From assembly GCA_963715045.1 (NCBI GenBank), contig CAVQRC010000017.1, forward strand, positions 1 to 64,000: a stretch of 64,000 bases of DNA. The letters run 5' to 3'. The stretch comes from CAVQRC01 sp963715045 (lineage in GTDB: Bacteria > Planctomycetota > Planctomycetia > Pirellulales > Lacipirellulaceae). The notes beneath the pieces were generated by a model. The model saw only the letters and a list, made by a program, of their open reading frames with translations, was not told the origin of the DNA and did not search any database. A program made the position numbers and the translations under genes. Every line of letters starts with the position of its first letter. Position 1 is the stretch's first letter. Positions 36,603 through 45,468 of this stretch are shown one piece after another.

Positions 36603-36878
36603 ATGATCGACGCGTTGAAAGAAGAAGCGATCGTGAACAAGGTGGGAGGGCGGTTCAAGCTCTCGACTTTGATTCAGAAGCGGCTGGTCGCTCTGAACGC
36701 GGGTGCGCGGGCCCTGGTCGACATCGATTCGGCGGACAAGATGGAGATCGTCGTGCAGGAGATCCTGCAGGACAAGATTTATCTCGATGCGGCCGACCAG
36801 GTCGTGGCGAAGGTGAGTCCTGCCGAGCCCGCTGGCGGTCCTCCCGAACTGGACCTGTCGACCCTCGAACCGCAGTAG
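36603..36878 (+). CDS. rpoZ: RNA polymerase omega subunit
   Basis: A 91-residue protein starting 3 bases after gmk, with GAGG before the ATG. It carries the omega pattern of two helices with KLSTLIQKRLVALNAGARAL, where the conserved (K/R)R-x-x-(Q/E)-x-x-x-G segment contacts the beta-prime subunit, then VVQEILQDKIYL. It lies beside gmk, as in most bacteria. Omega helps assemble core RNA polymerase and, in some species, binds ppGpp. The C-terminal PAEPAGGPPELDLSTLEPQ extension is proline-rich and somewhat longer than in E. coli. Confidence 0.93.
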   Translation: MIDALKEEAIVNKVGGRFKLSTLIQKRLVALNAGARALVDIDSADKMEIVVQEILQDKIYLDAADQVVAKVSPAEPAGGPPELDLSTLEPQ

Positions 36879-36896
36879 CGATCTGCTCCGATTGCC

Positions 36897-37439
36897 ATGC
36901 CGAGCGACATCTTGATCGGCGTTACGGGTGGGATTTCGGCATTCAAGACGGCCCAGTTAGTGAGCCGGCTGGTTAAGGACGAACACCGCGTCCAGGTCGT
37001 CATGACGCACTCCGCGCGAAGGTTTGTCGGGTCGGCGACGTTTGCCGCCCTGTCGTCGCGACCGGTCCCCGGAGGCTCGTTCGATCCCCGGTATCCGCTC
37101 GGGGCACACATCGAACTGGCGAAAGCGGCCCAACTGATGTGCGTCGCCCCCGCGTCTGCTGATTTTCTCGCCAAGGCAGCCCTGGGAATCGCGGACGATC
37201 TGTTGAGCACCCTGATGTTGGCATTCGCAGGACCCGTGTTGCTCGCGCCCGCCATGAACACCCAGATGTGGTCTCAGCCGGCGGTCCAGCGCAACGTGAC
37301 CCGGCTCCGTGAAGATGGACGGATCATCATCGAGCCGGGCGCGGGCTGGCTGAGCTGCCGCGACGTGGGGGCCGGGAGGATGGCCGAACCGGACGAAATC
37401 GCGGCCGCGATTGACAAGGGCCTCGCCGACGGTCCTTGA
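36897..37439 (+). CDS. coaC: Phosphopantothenoylcysteine decarboxylase (flavoprotein)
   Basis: A 180-residue protein of the HFCD flavoprotein family. It begins ILIGVTGGISAFKTAQLVSR and continues VQVVMTHSARRFVG, HIELAKAAQLMCVAPASADFLAKAA, LLAPAMNTQMW (catalytic-loop PAMNxxMW) and SCRDVGAGRMAEPDEI. It decarboxylates phosphopantothenoylcysteine to phosphopantetheine in CoA synthesis with FMN. In most bacteria this domain is fused to the synthetase as CoaBC; here it stands alone, 53 bases before coaB. The catalytic His-90-type residue appears in GAHIELAKAA. No ribosome site is strong at this ATG. Confidence 0.92.
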   Translation: MPSDILIGVTGGISAFKTAQLVSRLVKDEHRVQVVMTHSARRFVGSATFAALSSRPVPGGSFDPRYPLGAHIELAKAAQLMCVAPASADFLAKAALGIADDLLSTLMLAFAGPVLLAPAMNTQMWSQPAVQRNVTRLREDGRIIIEPGAGWLSCRDVGAGRMAEPDEIAAAIDKGLADGP

Positions 37440-37492
37440 ACTTTGGCCCCCGAAGTTGGAGACTTCCCCAACGCAGCATCCATGAGGAGACG

Positions 37493-38137
37493 ATGGCCCG
37501 CATTCTCATCACTTCCGGACCGACTCGGCAGTTTCTCGATCCTGTGCGGTATCTGACCAACGCCTCGACCGGCCGGATGGGAGCGGCCCTGGCCGAGGCG
37601 GCCGTCGATCTGGGCTATGACGTGACGGTCGTGACGGGCCCCGTCTCAGTCAGTTATCCCTCCGCCGCGGACGTCATCGAAATCATCTCGACCGAAGAGA
37701 TGCTTTCAGCCGCGTTAGAGCACTTCGACCGATGTGATGGATTGATCGGCGCGGCCGCCCCCTGCGACTACCGTCCCCGGCGTGTCGAATCGCATAAGAT
37801 CGCCAAGACGGGAACACCGCTGACGCTGCAGCTGGTGGAAACGGACGATGTCGTGGCCACGCTGGCCCAGCACAAGGGCCCTCGCTGGGTGGTCGGATTT
37901 GCCCTGGAGACCGAAGATCATCGGCTTCGGGCGCTTGCCAAACTCGAGCGAAAGTCGTGCGATCTGATGGTCTCCAACGGCGCTGAAGCGATTGCCTCGG
38001 AAACCAACGAAGTCGAGATCATCGCGCCGGACGGAGTTGTGCTGGAGCGCGTGGCGGGTGACAAAGGGGACGTGGCGCGGGCGATCCTGCGGGTCGTGGA
38101 TCGGGAACTGGTCGTGCCGCGAATCGCCGGCTTGTAG
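37493..38137 (+). CDS. coaB: Phosphopantothenate-cysteine ligase
   Basis: A 214-residue protein from the ATG at 37493, with GAGGAGAC directly before it. It carries the CoaB pattern: ITSGPTRQFLDPVRYLTNAS TGRMG split between N-terminal strand and nucleotide loop, AAAPCDYRPRRV, HKIAKTG, and the Lys in LERKSCDLMVSN that is essential in E. coli CoaB. It joins cysteine to 4'-phosphopantothenate, using CTP or ATP. With coaC upstream it completes two consecutive steps of CoA synthesis, here as separate proteins. It ends 57 bases before a strong hairpin. Confidence 0.92.
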   Translation: MARILITSGPTRQFLDPVRYLTNASTGRMGAALAEAAVDLGYDVTVVTGPVSVSYPSAADVIEIISTEEMLSAALEHFDRCDGLIGAAAPCDYRPRRVESHKIAKTGTPLTLQLVETDDVVATLAQHKGPRWVVGFALETEDHRLRALAKLERKSCDLMVSNGAEAIASETNEVEIIAPDGVVLERVAGDKGDVARAILRVVDRELVVPRIAGL

Positions 38138-38194
38138 TCTCGGCTCGCCCGGATTTTTGACCGTCAAGCGTCATCGAACGTGAAACTCGCCTCT

Positions 38195-38228
38195 CCCCGG
38201 ACCCCTCACCTGGTGGAGGGGTCCGGGG
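38195..38228. terminator. 13-bp perfect inverted repeat, likely terminator or mRNA-end hairpin
   Basis: CCCCGGACCCCTC, an 8-base loop, then GAGGGGTCCGGGG. It lies between the convergent ends of coaB (38137, +) and the TadE-like gene (38298, -). The stem is very GC-rich, but no clear T-run follows on either strand, so a rho-independent terminator is likely yet not certain. Confidence 0.6.
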
Positions 38229-38297
38229 ACAGGGGTTTGGTTGGTGGGCCGCAAGAGCCTGCGGTTATGAGAAAAGTCTAGTCATGAATAATCCGGG

Positions 38298-38753
38298 CTA
38301 GTTGAAGCCCTCCTTGCGCATCGCGGAAGTAGCCGTCAGTGTGACGTTGCTCAAGAACCAGGGCGCCGGCATCCAACTGACCTCCGTGAACGGCACGGAT
38401 ACGGTGACGTTTACGATGTCTCCCGCGGCCGCCGAGGACGCGCTGGGATCAACCACAACGGTCACATTCGGCGTGGCCAGTTGAGATGCGTAACCGGTCG
38501 TCGTCGAGATCACGTCTTCGTCATCGGCATTGAGCGTGACGGCCGTGCGAGCGCCGACCCGAGAGGCGTTTGTCAGAACCTGTTGCACCATCAGCGCCCG
38601 CCCGAGTTCGATGAAGCCGATCACGAGCATCAGAAAGATCGGGGCCACCAGCGCGAACTCGACTGCCGCGACGCCCCTTCGATGGACGCGACCGGCAGTA
38701 CTCGGATTGGACGTACTCCGATTTGTGCGAATCCTGCGATGCACAGCTTTCAT
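38298..38753 (-). CDS. TadE-like pseudopilin
   Basis: A 151-residue protein from the ATG at 38753. A basic head (MKAVHRRIRTNR) leads to RRGVAAVEFALVAPIFLMLVIGFIELG, the TadE signature: a short hydrophobic helix with the conserved Glu in AxxEFALxxP. The C-terminal half is a beta-rich periplasmic domain with VNVTVSVPFTEVSWMP. TadE proteins are minor pilins of Tad/Flp pili. No TadA ATPase, CpaE or prepilin peptidase is encoded in the window, so the pilus would be completed from elsewhere. It is last in a likely three-gene operon, 56 bases after the TadG-like gene. Confidence 0.85.
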   Translation of the reverse strand: MKAVHRRIRTNRSTSNPSTAGRVHRRGVAAVEFALVAPIFLMLVIGFIELGRALMVQQVLTNASRVGARTAVTLNADDEDVISTTTGYASQLATPNVTVVVDPSASSAAAGDIVNVTVSVPFTEVSWMPAPWFLSNVTLTATSAMRKEGFN

Positions 38754-38809
38754 GGCGTTGCAGCCCCTATAGATGAGATCGCGAGAGTGGCTTGGCCGGG
38801 CCCTGCGGT

Positions 38810-39988
38810 TCACTTCAGCAGGACTGCCGGCGAGTACACGTACTCGCTGCTGCCGGTCGAGGTCGCCGGAATGATGCCCTTGGCGACTATCGGGCAGGCC
38901 TGGATCGTGACATGCTTCTTGCTCATCGGTCCGGTAAGTTTGACATCCACGATTCGGATCCCGCACCAATGGACGATGGTATAGATCGCGTTGTTACCGG
39001 GGCCATTGACCTCCGAGAAAATCGGGATCACGCGTGGGTCGCCGATGATCGCGGCGAGTTCGTCTTTGACCCCCGCACTGATTCCCGTATCGCCGTTGAG
39101 ATAGAGCTTGCCGCAACTGTTGAACTTCAGGCAGCCGCCGTGATAAGCCAGATCAGCAGCGGACACGCCGTGAAGGATCTGCCGGCAGATATCGTTGGTG
39201 CTGTTGTTGTTGCTGCCGATGTCGACGGTACCGCGGTTTCCAGGCGATCCGTTCCCTTTGGGGTAGAGATTCACTTCCAGCCATTGGTCACATCCCTCTT
39301 CGACCTGGCCGGTGGTTGCATTCCAGGTCCACTCATCTTCTCCGATGTCACCGTCCATCCAGGCCTCAAACGTTTCCAGATCGAGTGCGAAGGGGAGCAG
39401 GTCGAGGCATTCGCCACTCGTGCTCGCTCGAAATCCGCGGACGTCGCGAACGATGGCCGCGGTCGCCTCGGCTTGAAGCGACTGGCCCGTGCGGCCGAAA
39501 ATGCGGGCGAAAAATAGTGGGAGTTCCCCGTTTTGACTCGCGTCGCGACGGACGCGGACCCTAACCGCGTTGAAGGAATCGGTCGCGTTCGTATCGAATG
39601 CCGCCGAGCCGTCGTACAGGTCGTTGATATACCCGAATACAATGTCGCCGCCGGCCGCGTTGCACGGATTGAGAGCGAGGTCAGGGCTGTCCCGGGAAAC
39701 CGCGTTGAGTCCGGCGTATTGATCGGCCGTGGTCCGGGCGAGAAGAGTGGCGTCATCGGCACTCTGCCCATCGGCAAGCTGCTGAGCGAAATCCCAGCAG
39801 GCCGCGAGGGCCGCCGCATCGGCGGAGCGTTGAAGTTCCTCCCTGGAAGAGAGCACGTAGCCGATATCGACCGCGAACGCGATCATCCCCAGGATCATGA
39901 TCGTCATCAGAGCGGTCAAGATCGTGATGACCCCCCTGCGGTTGGCTGACCTGGTCGCTCGTCGAGATGTACGGATCGTTGGTTGCAT
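38810..39988 (-). CDS. TadG-like protein with a Tad N-terminal helix
   Basis: A 392-residue protein from the ATG at 39988, with AGAGGGGGCAGC upstream. The N-terminus RRGVITILTALMTIMILGMI is the Tad (PF13400-type) helix. It is followed by DIGYVLSSREELQRSADAAAL, the strongly conserved VDxG...R.ELQ.AADAAALA segment. The remaining 300 residues, with paired cysteines (CLDLLPFALD, HWCGIRIVDVKLTG), form a periplasmic domain of unknown fold. Such proteins are minor components of Tad pili. It is the middle gene of the cluster 40676 to 38298, with gaps under 60 bases on both sides. Confidence 0.88.
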   Translation of the reverse strand: MQPTIRTSRRATRSANRRGVITILTALMTIMILGMIAFAVDIGYVLSSREELQRSADAAALAACWDFAQQLADGQSADDATLLARTTADQYAGLNAVSRDSPDLALNPCNAAGGDIVFGYINDLYDGSAAFDTNATDSFNAVRVRVRRDASQNGELPLFFARIFGRTGQSLQAEATAAIVRDVRGFRASTSGECLDLLPFALDLETFEAWMDGDIGEDEWTWNATTGQVEEGCDQWLEVNLYPKGNGSPGNRGTVDIGSNNNSTNDICRQILHGVSAADLAYHGGCLKFNSCGKLYLNGDTGISAGVKDELAAIIGDPRVIPIFSEVNGPGNNAIYTIVHWCGIRIVDVKLTGPMSKKHVTIQACPIVAKGIIPATSTGSSEYVYSPAVLLK

Positions 39989-40046
39989 GGATGCTGCCCC
40001 CTCTGGCGAATCACGAGTACGAATAGACATGAAGCAGACAATAAGC

Positions 40047-40676
40047 TCAGGGATCGAGATCAGCGTCGATGTCGATCGGGGCGACCATTTCATAAGACTG
40101 GCCTGTGGAAGTCGTCCAGACGATCTTCTTCAGCACCAGGGAAGAGACGCGATTTCCCGCGTAAGCGATTCCGGATTCCTCGAGCGAGACCGCCGGCTTA
40201 TATGCGTTCAGCCCCGTCAGTGTGGTTGCGATGCTCGACTTCAGGCTGCTCCCTCCGAATTCTCCCCAGGACTGAGAGGTGCCCTGCTTGATTTCAAAGT
40301 GGATCTGGCCTTCGGCAATTGAGAGCTGCTGGACCCACTGGATGGTCTCGTCTTCGTGAGAGAGCAGCGCCTGCTCCTCGCCCTGCGCGGCATGGACGGC
40401 CGTTTCTCCATCCCATTGCTGGATCTCCATGCCGCCGGGGACATAGTCGGGGATGCTGCGATGATTCAAGGTGAACACAAAAAAGTCCGCATCGAGATTG
40501 CCCTGCGGCGACATGACCATCGTCACCTGGGGCGCCGAGCGATCCGTCTCCGGACCGCCGACATGGAGTTCCCAATGCTCTTCAATAGAGACGATGTCGG
40601 CAGCGTTCAATGCCTGAGTGGGGAGGACTGCGAAGGTGGCGACCGCGGCCAGGAAAAACGGAACTCGAAACCACAT
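40047..40676 (-). CDS. Exported protein of unknown function in the Tad cluster
   Basis: A 209-residue protein; the ATG at 40676 has GGAGGATC upstream and gives a signal peptide (FRVPFFLAAVATFAVLPTQALNA). Upstream in-frame codons are not used. The mature part is beta-rich (VTMVMSPQGNLDADFFVFTL, QIHFEIKQGTSQSW) with no motif I recognise. It is first in the three-gene series with the TadG- and TadE-like genes, 58 bases from the former, so a role in the same pilus or envelope structure is a fair guess. Confidence 0.65.
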   Translation of the reverse strand: MWFRVPFFLAAVATFAVLPTQALNAADIVSIEEHWELHVGGPETDRSAPQVTMVMSPQGNLDADFFVFTLNHRSIPDYVPGGMEIQQWDGETAVHAAQGEEQALLSHEDETIQWVQQLSIAEGQIHFEIKQGTSQSWGEFGGSSLKSSIATTLTGLNAYKPAVSLEESGIAYAGNRVSSLVLKKIVWTTSTGQSYEMVAPIDIDADLDP

Positions 40677-40995
40677 GGGTGATCCTCCGGGCGCAGCGAG
40701 CCACTCAGACGAAACGAGCGGTGACGCCATCACAGAACTGGAAACGAATGAGAAGAAATCGTGTGAGAAGAGTTGCCCCGGGCAATTTGCCTCACGTCAA
40801 ATTGCCGGTGGAACGAGGAGTCCTGCGACGCGGGGCTCCTCTTTGTCAGCAGGCCGTGTGCCCGCGTGCCTGCTGTCTGCCCAATTCAAACCGTAGCTCA
40901 TGTTGTAAGCAGGCGTTGGTCGCCAGCGAAGAAATTCCGGCAGTCAGGTACACGTCTCGTCGGGTAAGTGCGATGGAGTGAATCGAAGCGATTAA
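40677..40995. other. 319-bp gap between two minus-strand genes
   Basis: No gene is seen. A hairpin GAGGAGTCC-N8-GGGGCTCCTC at about 40815-40841, followed by TTTG on the plus strand, is the only structure found. It could be the terminator of a plus-strand transcript, but none is annotated here. Confidence 0.5.
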
Positions 40996-41598
40996 TCACG
41001 CATCGGTGGTCGTCGACGGTGCGGTCGGCGGTAAATCGGTGGTGACGACAGCGACGACGTCTTGGGGTTTATCCGCTTCAAGCGTTCCCTCGACGATGGT
41101 CGGGCCCGCGGTGGCTCCTTCGGCGGCTGGTTTCCCACCATTCGTCCCGGCGGCGGCGTCTTGCGAGAGTTGCTCGATTCGAACCATGACGGCGTTGAAC
41201 GCGTCGGCGTATTCCTGCCAGAAGTCCCCGTCGCGAAACTTGATCGGGGCCACCGATTGGCCGGCGGCCACTTCCAGCATGCACCGCTTAAGGCGAAACA
41301 TGGGGCCGACGAACTTGTGCGACAGACAGACCAGGTCGTACAGAACCATCGGCAGGAAGACCAGCGAGATGGCCAGGGCGATCAGCAGGACCGGCAGCGT
41401 GTGGGCCAGGTGCTGGCGGACGTTAACGAACGATCCGTCAGGCGTGAACATCAGCCAGCCGATCGTGGTGAGACTGCCGACCGCGACGAGGCTGATGATC
41501 CAGTACCGGACCGCGTGCTTCAGGAGAGCTCCCTGAACTCGCTTGTCGACGAACTTCTTCGATCTTTTGCGGTCGCTGTTCTTCTTTCGGTCGCGCAT
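40996..41598 (-). CDS. Two-helix membrane protein with a HAMP-like region
   Basis: A 200-residue protein. A basic head (RKKNSDRKRSKKFVDKRVQ) precedes two transmembrane helices (YWIISLVAVGSLTTIGWLMF and LPVLLIALAISLVFLPMVLY). The cytoplasmic part FVGPMFRLKRCMLEVAAGQS followed by QEYADAFNAVMVRIEQLS resembles the HAMP linker of chemotaxis-type receptors. The C-terminal tail is Ala/Thr/Pro-rich. It lacks any signalling output domain, so it would work as a membrane scaffold or sensor fragment. Similar small HAMP-like proteins occur in planctomycetes; the role is unknown. Confidence 0.6.
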   Translation of the reverse strand: MRDRKKNSDRKRSKKFVDKRVQGALLKHAVRYWIISLVAVGSLTTIGWLMFTPDGSFVNVRQHLAHTLPVLLIALAISLVFLPMVLYDLVCLSHKFVGPMFRLKRCMLEVAAGQSVAPIKFRDGDFWQEYADAFNAVMVRIEQLSQDAAAGTNGGKPAAEGATAGPTIVEGTLEADKPQDVVAVVTTDLPPTAPSTTTDA

Positions 41599-41802
41599 GG
41601 CGTTATTCTCGGGACCGGGAACGGAGTGTGGTCGAGGAACGTGCGGGGCGGCATGCCAAAGGTAGCTTATGGATTAGGGGTTAGGGGTTAGGGGGCGAGG
41701 CTCGACGCGGGCGGGAGTCATGCCTTCGGTAGCGATTGCACCGCAGCTACGGAACTTGACGATTCTCTATCCTGACCCCTGACCCCCGTCCCTGACCCCT
41801 GC

Positions 41803-43737
41803 CTAACTCACCGCATTGAGCACCCGCTCGAAGGGCACGCGGCGGAAGGCGGCGAAATCGGGTTCCTGGCGGAGTTTCAGGCGGGTCGTGGTGGGGGAGG
41901 GGATCCCGCACAGGAAGCGGGCGAGCTGGCGGGGAGTGGCCAGCGCCGCGGGATGTTGTGATTGCAGCCGCCGGGCCCGGTCGACGGTGGCCTGATCGGG
42001 GGACGCGAACCGTCCTCCGGGCAGGGGGACGGGCTGCTCACCTTGGCACCGGCTGCAGTGCCCACAGGAATCGTGCTGCTCTCCAAAGTGGTCCAGCAGA
42101 TATCCCCACAGGCAGTTCGGCTGTTGGAAGAACTTCACGGTTTTTTCGATCCGATCGATCTCCCGCCGTTCGCGATCGAGAAACCGATGGGCGAGTGTTT
42201 CGATCAGGGCTTCGAGGTCGGGCGGGCGTTCCAGGAGTCGATATCCGTGCCGGACACCGGCGGCTTCGACGACGAGGTGGCCCTGCTGTTCGAGATAGTC
42301 GAGGGCGGTGACGATCCGGCCCCGCGGTTGGCCGAGCTTGCGGGCGACGGCCTCGGCATCGAGCGTAAACCACTTTCGGCCGCGTTTGGCTGAGCGAAAG
42401 ACGTTGGCGAGAAATTCGGCTCGGGCGGGATCGAAGTGGGCGAGGATGTCCGCCGAACTGGTGAGCGGATAGAAGCGAAAGACCGAATAGAACGGCCCCG
42501 TCGCTTCGAGGACGCCGCCGAGCTCGAGGTACGTCAACAGCGTTCGCACCACGAGGTCGCGAACATCGTGGGCGTTGGCCAGTTCGTAGTAGCTCACGTC
42601 GAAGACGGCGTGCGGCCCCGAGGAAGACATTCCGGCCACCGCCGCGTCGATGAGTTCACGAACCAGCGAAGCGACCGCCTCGGGGGGCGGCGTGTCGCCG
42701 TACACGAAGTTCTCGAGCGTGATGACGTCGTCCCGACAGGCGAGGGTCTCGCACACGGCGGGTTGGCCGTCGCGGCCAGCGCGACCGATCTCCTGGCAAT
42801 AGCTCTCGAGGCTTTTGGGCAGATTGTAGTGGTACACGCCACGGATGTTCGACTTGTCGATGCCCATCCCGAACGCGATCGTCGCAACGACGATCATGTC
42901 GTCGGCCTGCATGAAGGCCTCCTGGGTGGCAGTCCGGGTGTCGGCGTCGAGGCCCGCGTGGTACGCCCGGGCAGAAAGACCCTGGTCGGTAAGGAATTCG
43001 GCGACCTCTTCGGCCGTTCGCTGCAACGTCACGTACACGATCGTGGGGCCGTGAGGCCGCTCGGTGAGCTTGGAAAGCAGCACTTCTTTGCGTTGAAAGT
43101 CGGTACAGGGCGTCACGCGGAGTTCGAGATTCGGGCGGTAGAAACCGGTGCGGATGACATCGTCGGCAGCGATCTCGAATGCCGCGGCGATGTCGTCGGC
43201 GACCTCGGGCGTGGCCGTCGCCGTTAGAGCCAGCACGCAGTCGACGTCAATTCGCTCGGCCAGGGCGGCGATCTTCAGATAGTCGGGACGAAAGTTGTGG
43301 CCCCATTCGCTGATACAGTGGGCTTCATCAACGGCCAGCAGGCTGATGTCGAGGCGTTCCAGCATCCCCAGAAACCGCTCATTCCCCAGCCGCTCCGGAG
43401 ATACATAGAGAATCTTGGTTCTCCCAGCTCGGATGTCGTCGTAGACCGCGATCGCCTCGTCCCGCCCGAGACTTGAGTCGAGCCGGGCCGCGGCCACGCG
43501 GCGTTGTTGCAGGAAGTCGATCTGATCCTTCATCAACGCAATCAGCGGACTGATCACGACCGTCGTTCCTTCCAGCAGCAGTCCCGGCAACTGGTAGCAC
43601 AGGCTCTTGCCGCCGCCGGTAGGGAAGATCGCCAGCGTTGATTTCTTCTCCAACAGCCTTTCGATAACGTCCTGCTGGCCCGGGCGGAGTTCTGTGAAGC
43701 CGAACGTTTGCTGCAAGGTCGTGGCGAAGTCGGGCAT
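41803..43737 (-). CDS. recQ: RecQ-family ATP-dependent DNA helicase
   Basis: A 644-residue protein from the ATG at 43737. The helicase core is complete: FTELRPGQQDVIERLL, FPTGGGKSLCYQLPG (motif I), LLAVDEAHCISEWGH (DEAH box), TATATPEVADDI, and QEIGRAGRDGQPA (motif VI). The C-terminal region is atypical. A winged-helix-like stretch (FTLDAEAVARKLGQPRGRI) precedes the four-cysteine zinc site (NCLWGYLLDHFGEQHD, SCGHCSRCQGE); in E. coli RecQ the zinc site comes first. No HRDC domain is recognisable at the end. It unwinds DNA 3'-5' in repair and recombination. It is alone on its strand between the HAMP-like gene and a plus-strand propeller gene. Confidence 0.93.
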   Translation of the reverse strand: MPDFATTLQQTFGFTELRPGQQDVIERLLEKKSTLAIFPTGGGKSLCYQLPGLLLEGTTVVISPLIALMKDQIDFLQQRRVAAARLDSSLGRDEAIAVYDDIRAGRTKILYVSPERLGNERFLGMLERLDISLLAVDEAHCISEWGHNFRPDYLKIAALAERIDVDCVLALTATATPEVADDIAAAFEIAADDVIRTGFYRPNLELRVTPCTDFQRKEVLLSKLTERPHGPTIVYVTLQRTAEEVAEFLTDQGLSARAYHAGLDADTRTATQEAFMQADDMIVVATIAFGMGIDKSNIRGVYHYNLPKSLESYCQEIGRAGRDGQPAVCETLACRDDVITLENFVYGDTPPPEAVASLVRELIDAAVAGMSSSGPHAVFDVSYYELANAHDVRDLVVRTLLTYLELGGVLEATGPFYSVFRFYPLTSSADILAHFDPARAEFLANVFRSAKRGRKWFTLDAEAVARKLGQPRGRIVTALDYLEQQGHLVVEAAGVRHGYRLLERPPDLEALIETLAHRFLDRERREIDRIEKTVKFFQQPNCLWGYLLDHFGEQHDSCGHCSRCQGEQPVPLPGGRFASPDQATVDRARRLQSQHPAALATPRQLARFLCGIPSPTTTRLKLRQEPDFAAFRRVPFERVLNAVS

Positions 43738-43987
43738 GGGATTGGAGGGGTCGGGGTCGGGGGTCAGGGGGCATGGTGAATGGATGTACATGTTAGCGGG
43801 GTGGGGGGGTATCGCCAGAGGGGTTGTCGAATTTTCTGAGTGGATTCGGCCGTCAGGAGCCGTGGAGTTATCGGCCGGCGGATCCGCGATACAATTGGCG
43901 ATCGGCCCGGGCAGGTGGGCAGGCGACCGGATTTCATATGACGAGTGGGGGCCTGGCGAGGCAGTTTCACGAAGAGGAATCAGCAGA

Positions 43988-45277
43988 ATGATCGTGTGGG
44001 GACGGATGATGTTGCTGGCGATGGCGACCGCCTGGTGGGGGATGGCCGCGGCTGCCGTCGAGGCCGTCGACGACTGGCCCGAGTATCGAGGTCCACTCGG
44101 AAACGGCTACGCCCCGGACGCGGATCCACCGCTGACGTGGTCCGAGAACGAGCACGTCGTGTTCGCCACACCGATCCACGGCCGCGGCTGGTCGACGCCG
44201 GTCGTGCTCGGCGACCAGATCTGGCTCACCACCGCGACGCTCGACGGGACGCAGATGTCGGCGATCTGTGTCGACCGCCACCAGGGGCGGATCGTCTACG
44301 ATCACGTGTTGTTCGCCGTGCCCGAACCGCGACCGCTGGGCAATGACGTCAATTCCTACGCCACTCCCTCGCCGGTCATCGAGCCGGGGCGGGTGTATGT
44401 GCATTTCGGGAGCTACGGGACGGCCTGTCTCGATACCGAGACGAAACAAGTCGTGTGGACGCGCGACGACCTCCCCTGCAACCATTACCGCGGTCCCGCG
44501 TCGTCCCTCGTGCTGTTCGAAAACCTGATCTTGATCACGATGGACGGCTCGGATCATCACTACGTGGCCGCGCTCGACAAGCGGACTGGCGAGACCGTGT
44601 GGAAGACGCCGCGGTCGACCGACTATGGCGATATTCAGCCGGACGGAAAACCGCTCCGCGACGGTGACATGCGGAAAGCGTTCAACACCCCGATCGTGAT
44701 CGTGGTCGACGGACAGCCGCTCCTGGTGAGCCCGGCCGCCAAGGCGATGTACGGGTACGACCCGCGGACTGGCGAGGAACTCTGGCAGGTGCGGCACGAT
44801 GCCCATTCCACGGCCGCCCGCACGCTGTTCGACGGAGAGCACGTGTTCTGCAATACGGGCTGGTCGAGTGCCCGACTGCTGGCAATCGATCCCCGTGGCC
44901 GCGGTGACACCACGGGGACGGCCGTTGTCTGGCGACAGCACCGCCAGATGCCGCGACGCAGTTCGCCCGTCCTGGTCGACGGGTACATTTACAGTTGTTC
45001 CGACGAAGGCATCGCCTCTTGCCTGGAAGCGAAGACGGGTGAAATCTCCTGGACGCGTCGGCTGCGGGGAGATTTTTCGGCGTCGCTGATCTACGCCGGT
45101 GGGCGAATCTACAGCTTCAATGAGGACGGCGACGGCTATGTGTTCGCCGCCGAACCCGGAAAGTATCGGGAGCTCGCCCACAATCGGCTGGACGACGGGC
45201 TGATGGCGTCGCCGATCGCGGTTGGCAAATCGCTGATTCTGAGGACCACGTCGCGGGTGATGGAGATCGGCGAGTGA
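43988..45277 (+). CDS. Exported PQQ-like beta-propeller protein
   Basis: A 429-residue protein from the ATG at 43988 (GAGGA eight bases upstream; the longer open frame starts inside the convergent helicase gene). A signal peptide (LLAMATAWWGMAAAAVEA) precedes WPEYRGPLGNGYAPDADPPL, the standard planctomycete start of a PQQ-propeller. It continues with repeated blades (ALDKRTGETVWKT, YDPRTGEELWQVR, CLEAKTGEISWTRR). No PQQ-binding residue set could be confirmed, so it may be a BamB-like propeller without cofactor. Its role is unknown; such proteins are common in planctomycete genomes. Confidence 0.9.
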   Translation: MIVWGRMMLLAMATAWWGMAAAAVEAVDDWPEYRGPLGNGYAPDADPPLTWSENEHVVFATPIHGRGWSTPVVLGDQIWLTTATLDGTQMSAICVDRHQGRIVYDHVLFAVPEPRPLGNDVNSYATPSPVIEPGRVYVHFGSYGTACLDTETKQVVWTRDDLPCNHYRGPASSLVLFENLILITMDGSDHHYVAALDKRTGETVWKTPRSTDYGDIQPDGKPLRDGDMRKAFNTPIVIVVDGQPLLVSPAAKAMYGYDPRTGEELWQVRHDAHSTAARTLFDGEHVFCNTGWSSARLLAIDPRGRGDTTGTAVVWRQHRQMPRRSSPVLVDGYIYSCSDEGIASCLEAKTGEISWTRRLRGDFSASLIYAGGRIYSFNEDGDGYVFAAEPGKYRELAHNRLDDGLMASPIAVGKSLILRTTSRVMEIGE

Positions 45278-45365
45278 ATGACTAATGAGTAAAGGCCTAA
45301 TGACGAACTAAGGCCCAATGACGAAATCCCAAGAAAAAGACCAGATTCGTCATTCGCATCTTGTT
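45278..45365. repeat. Short AATGAC-type repeats after the propeller gene
   Basis: The propeller stop codon is followed by several copies of CTAATGAGTAA / CCTAATGACGAA / CCCAATGACGAAAT, an irregular 10-13 base unit. It is low in GC compared with its surroundings and has no gene. Confidence 0.6.
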
Positions 45366-45468
45366 ATTCCCGGGTCAGCCCATGGCTTGCGTTGCCGGGT
45401 TGGTGCGGGGGCAGTAAATTGAGGGCCGTGCTGTTGCATCGGTTCTGATCCTCTCTCTCGCGTGCCCG

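Noticed and set aside
41660..41812. Telomere-like TTAGGGG repeats and CCCCTGA repeats between two genes
   Set aside because: Only three or four short, irregular units; more likely one of the many simple repeats in this genome.
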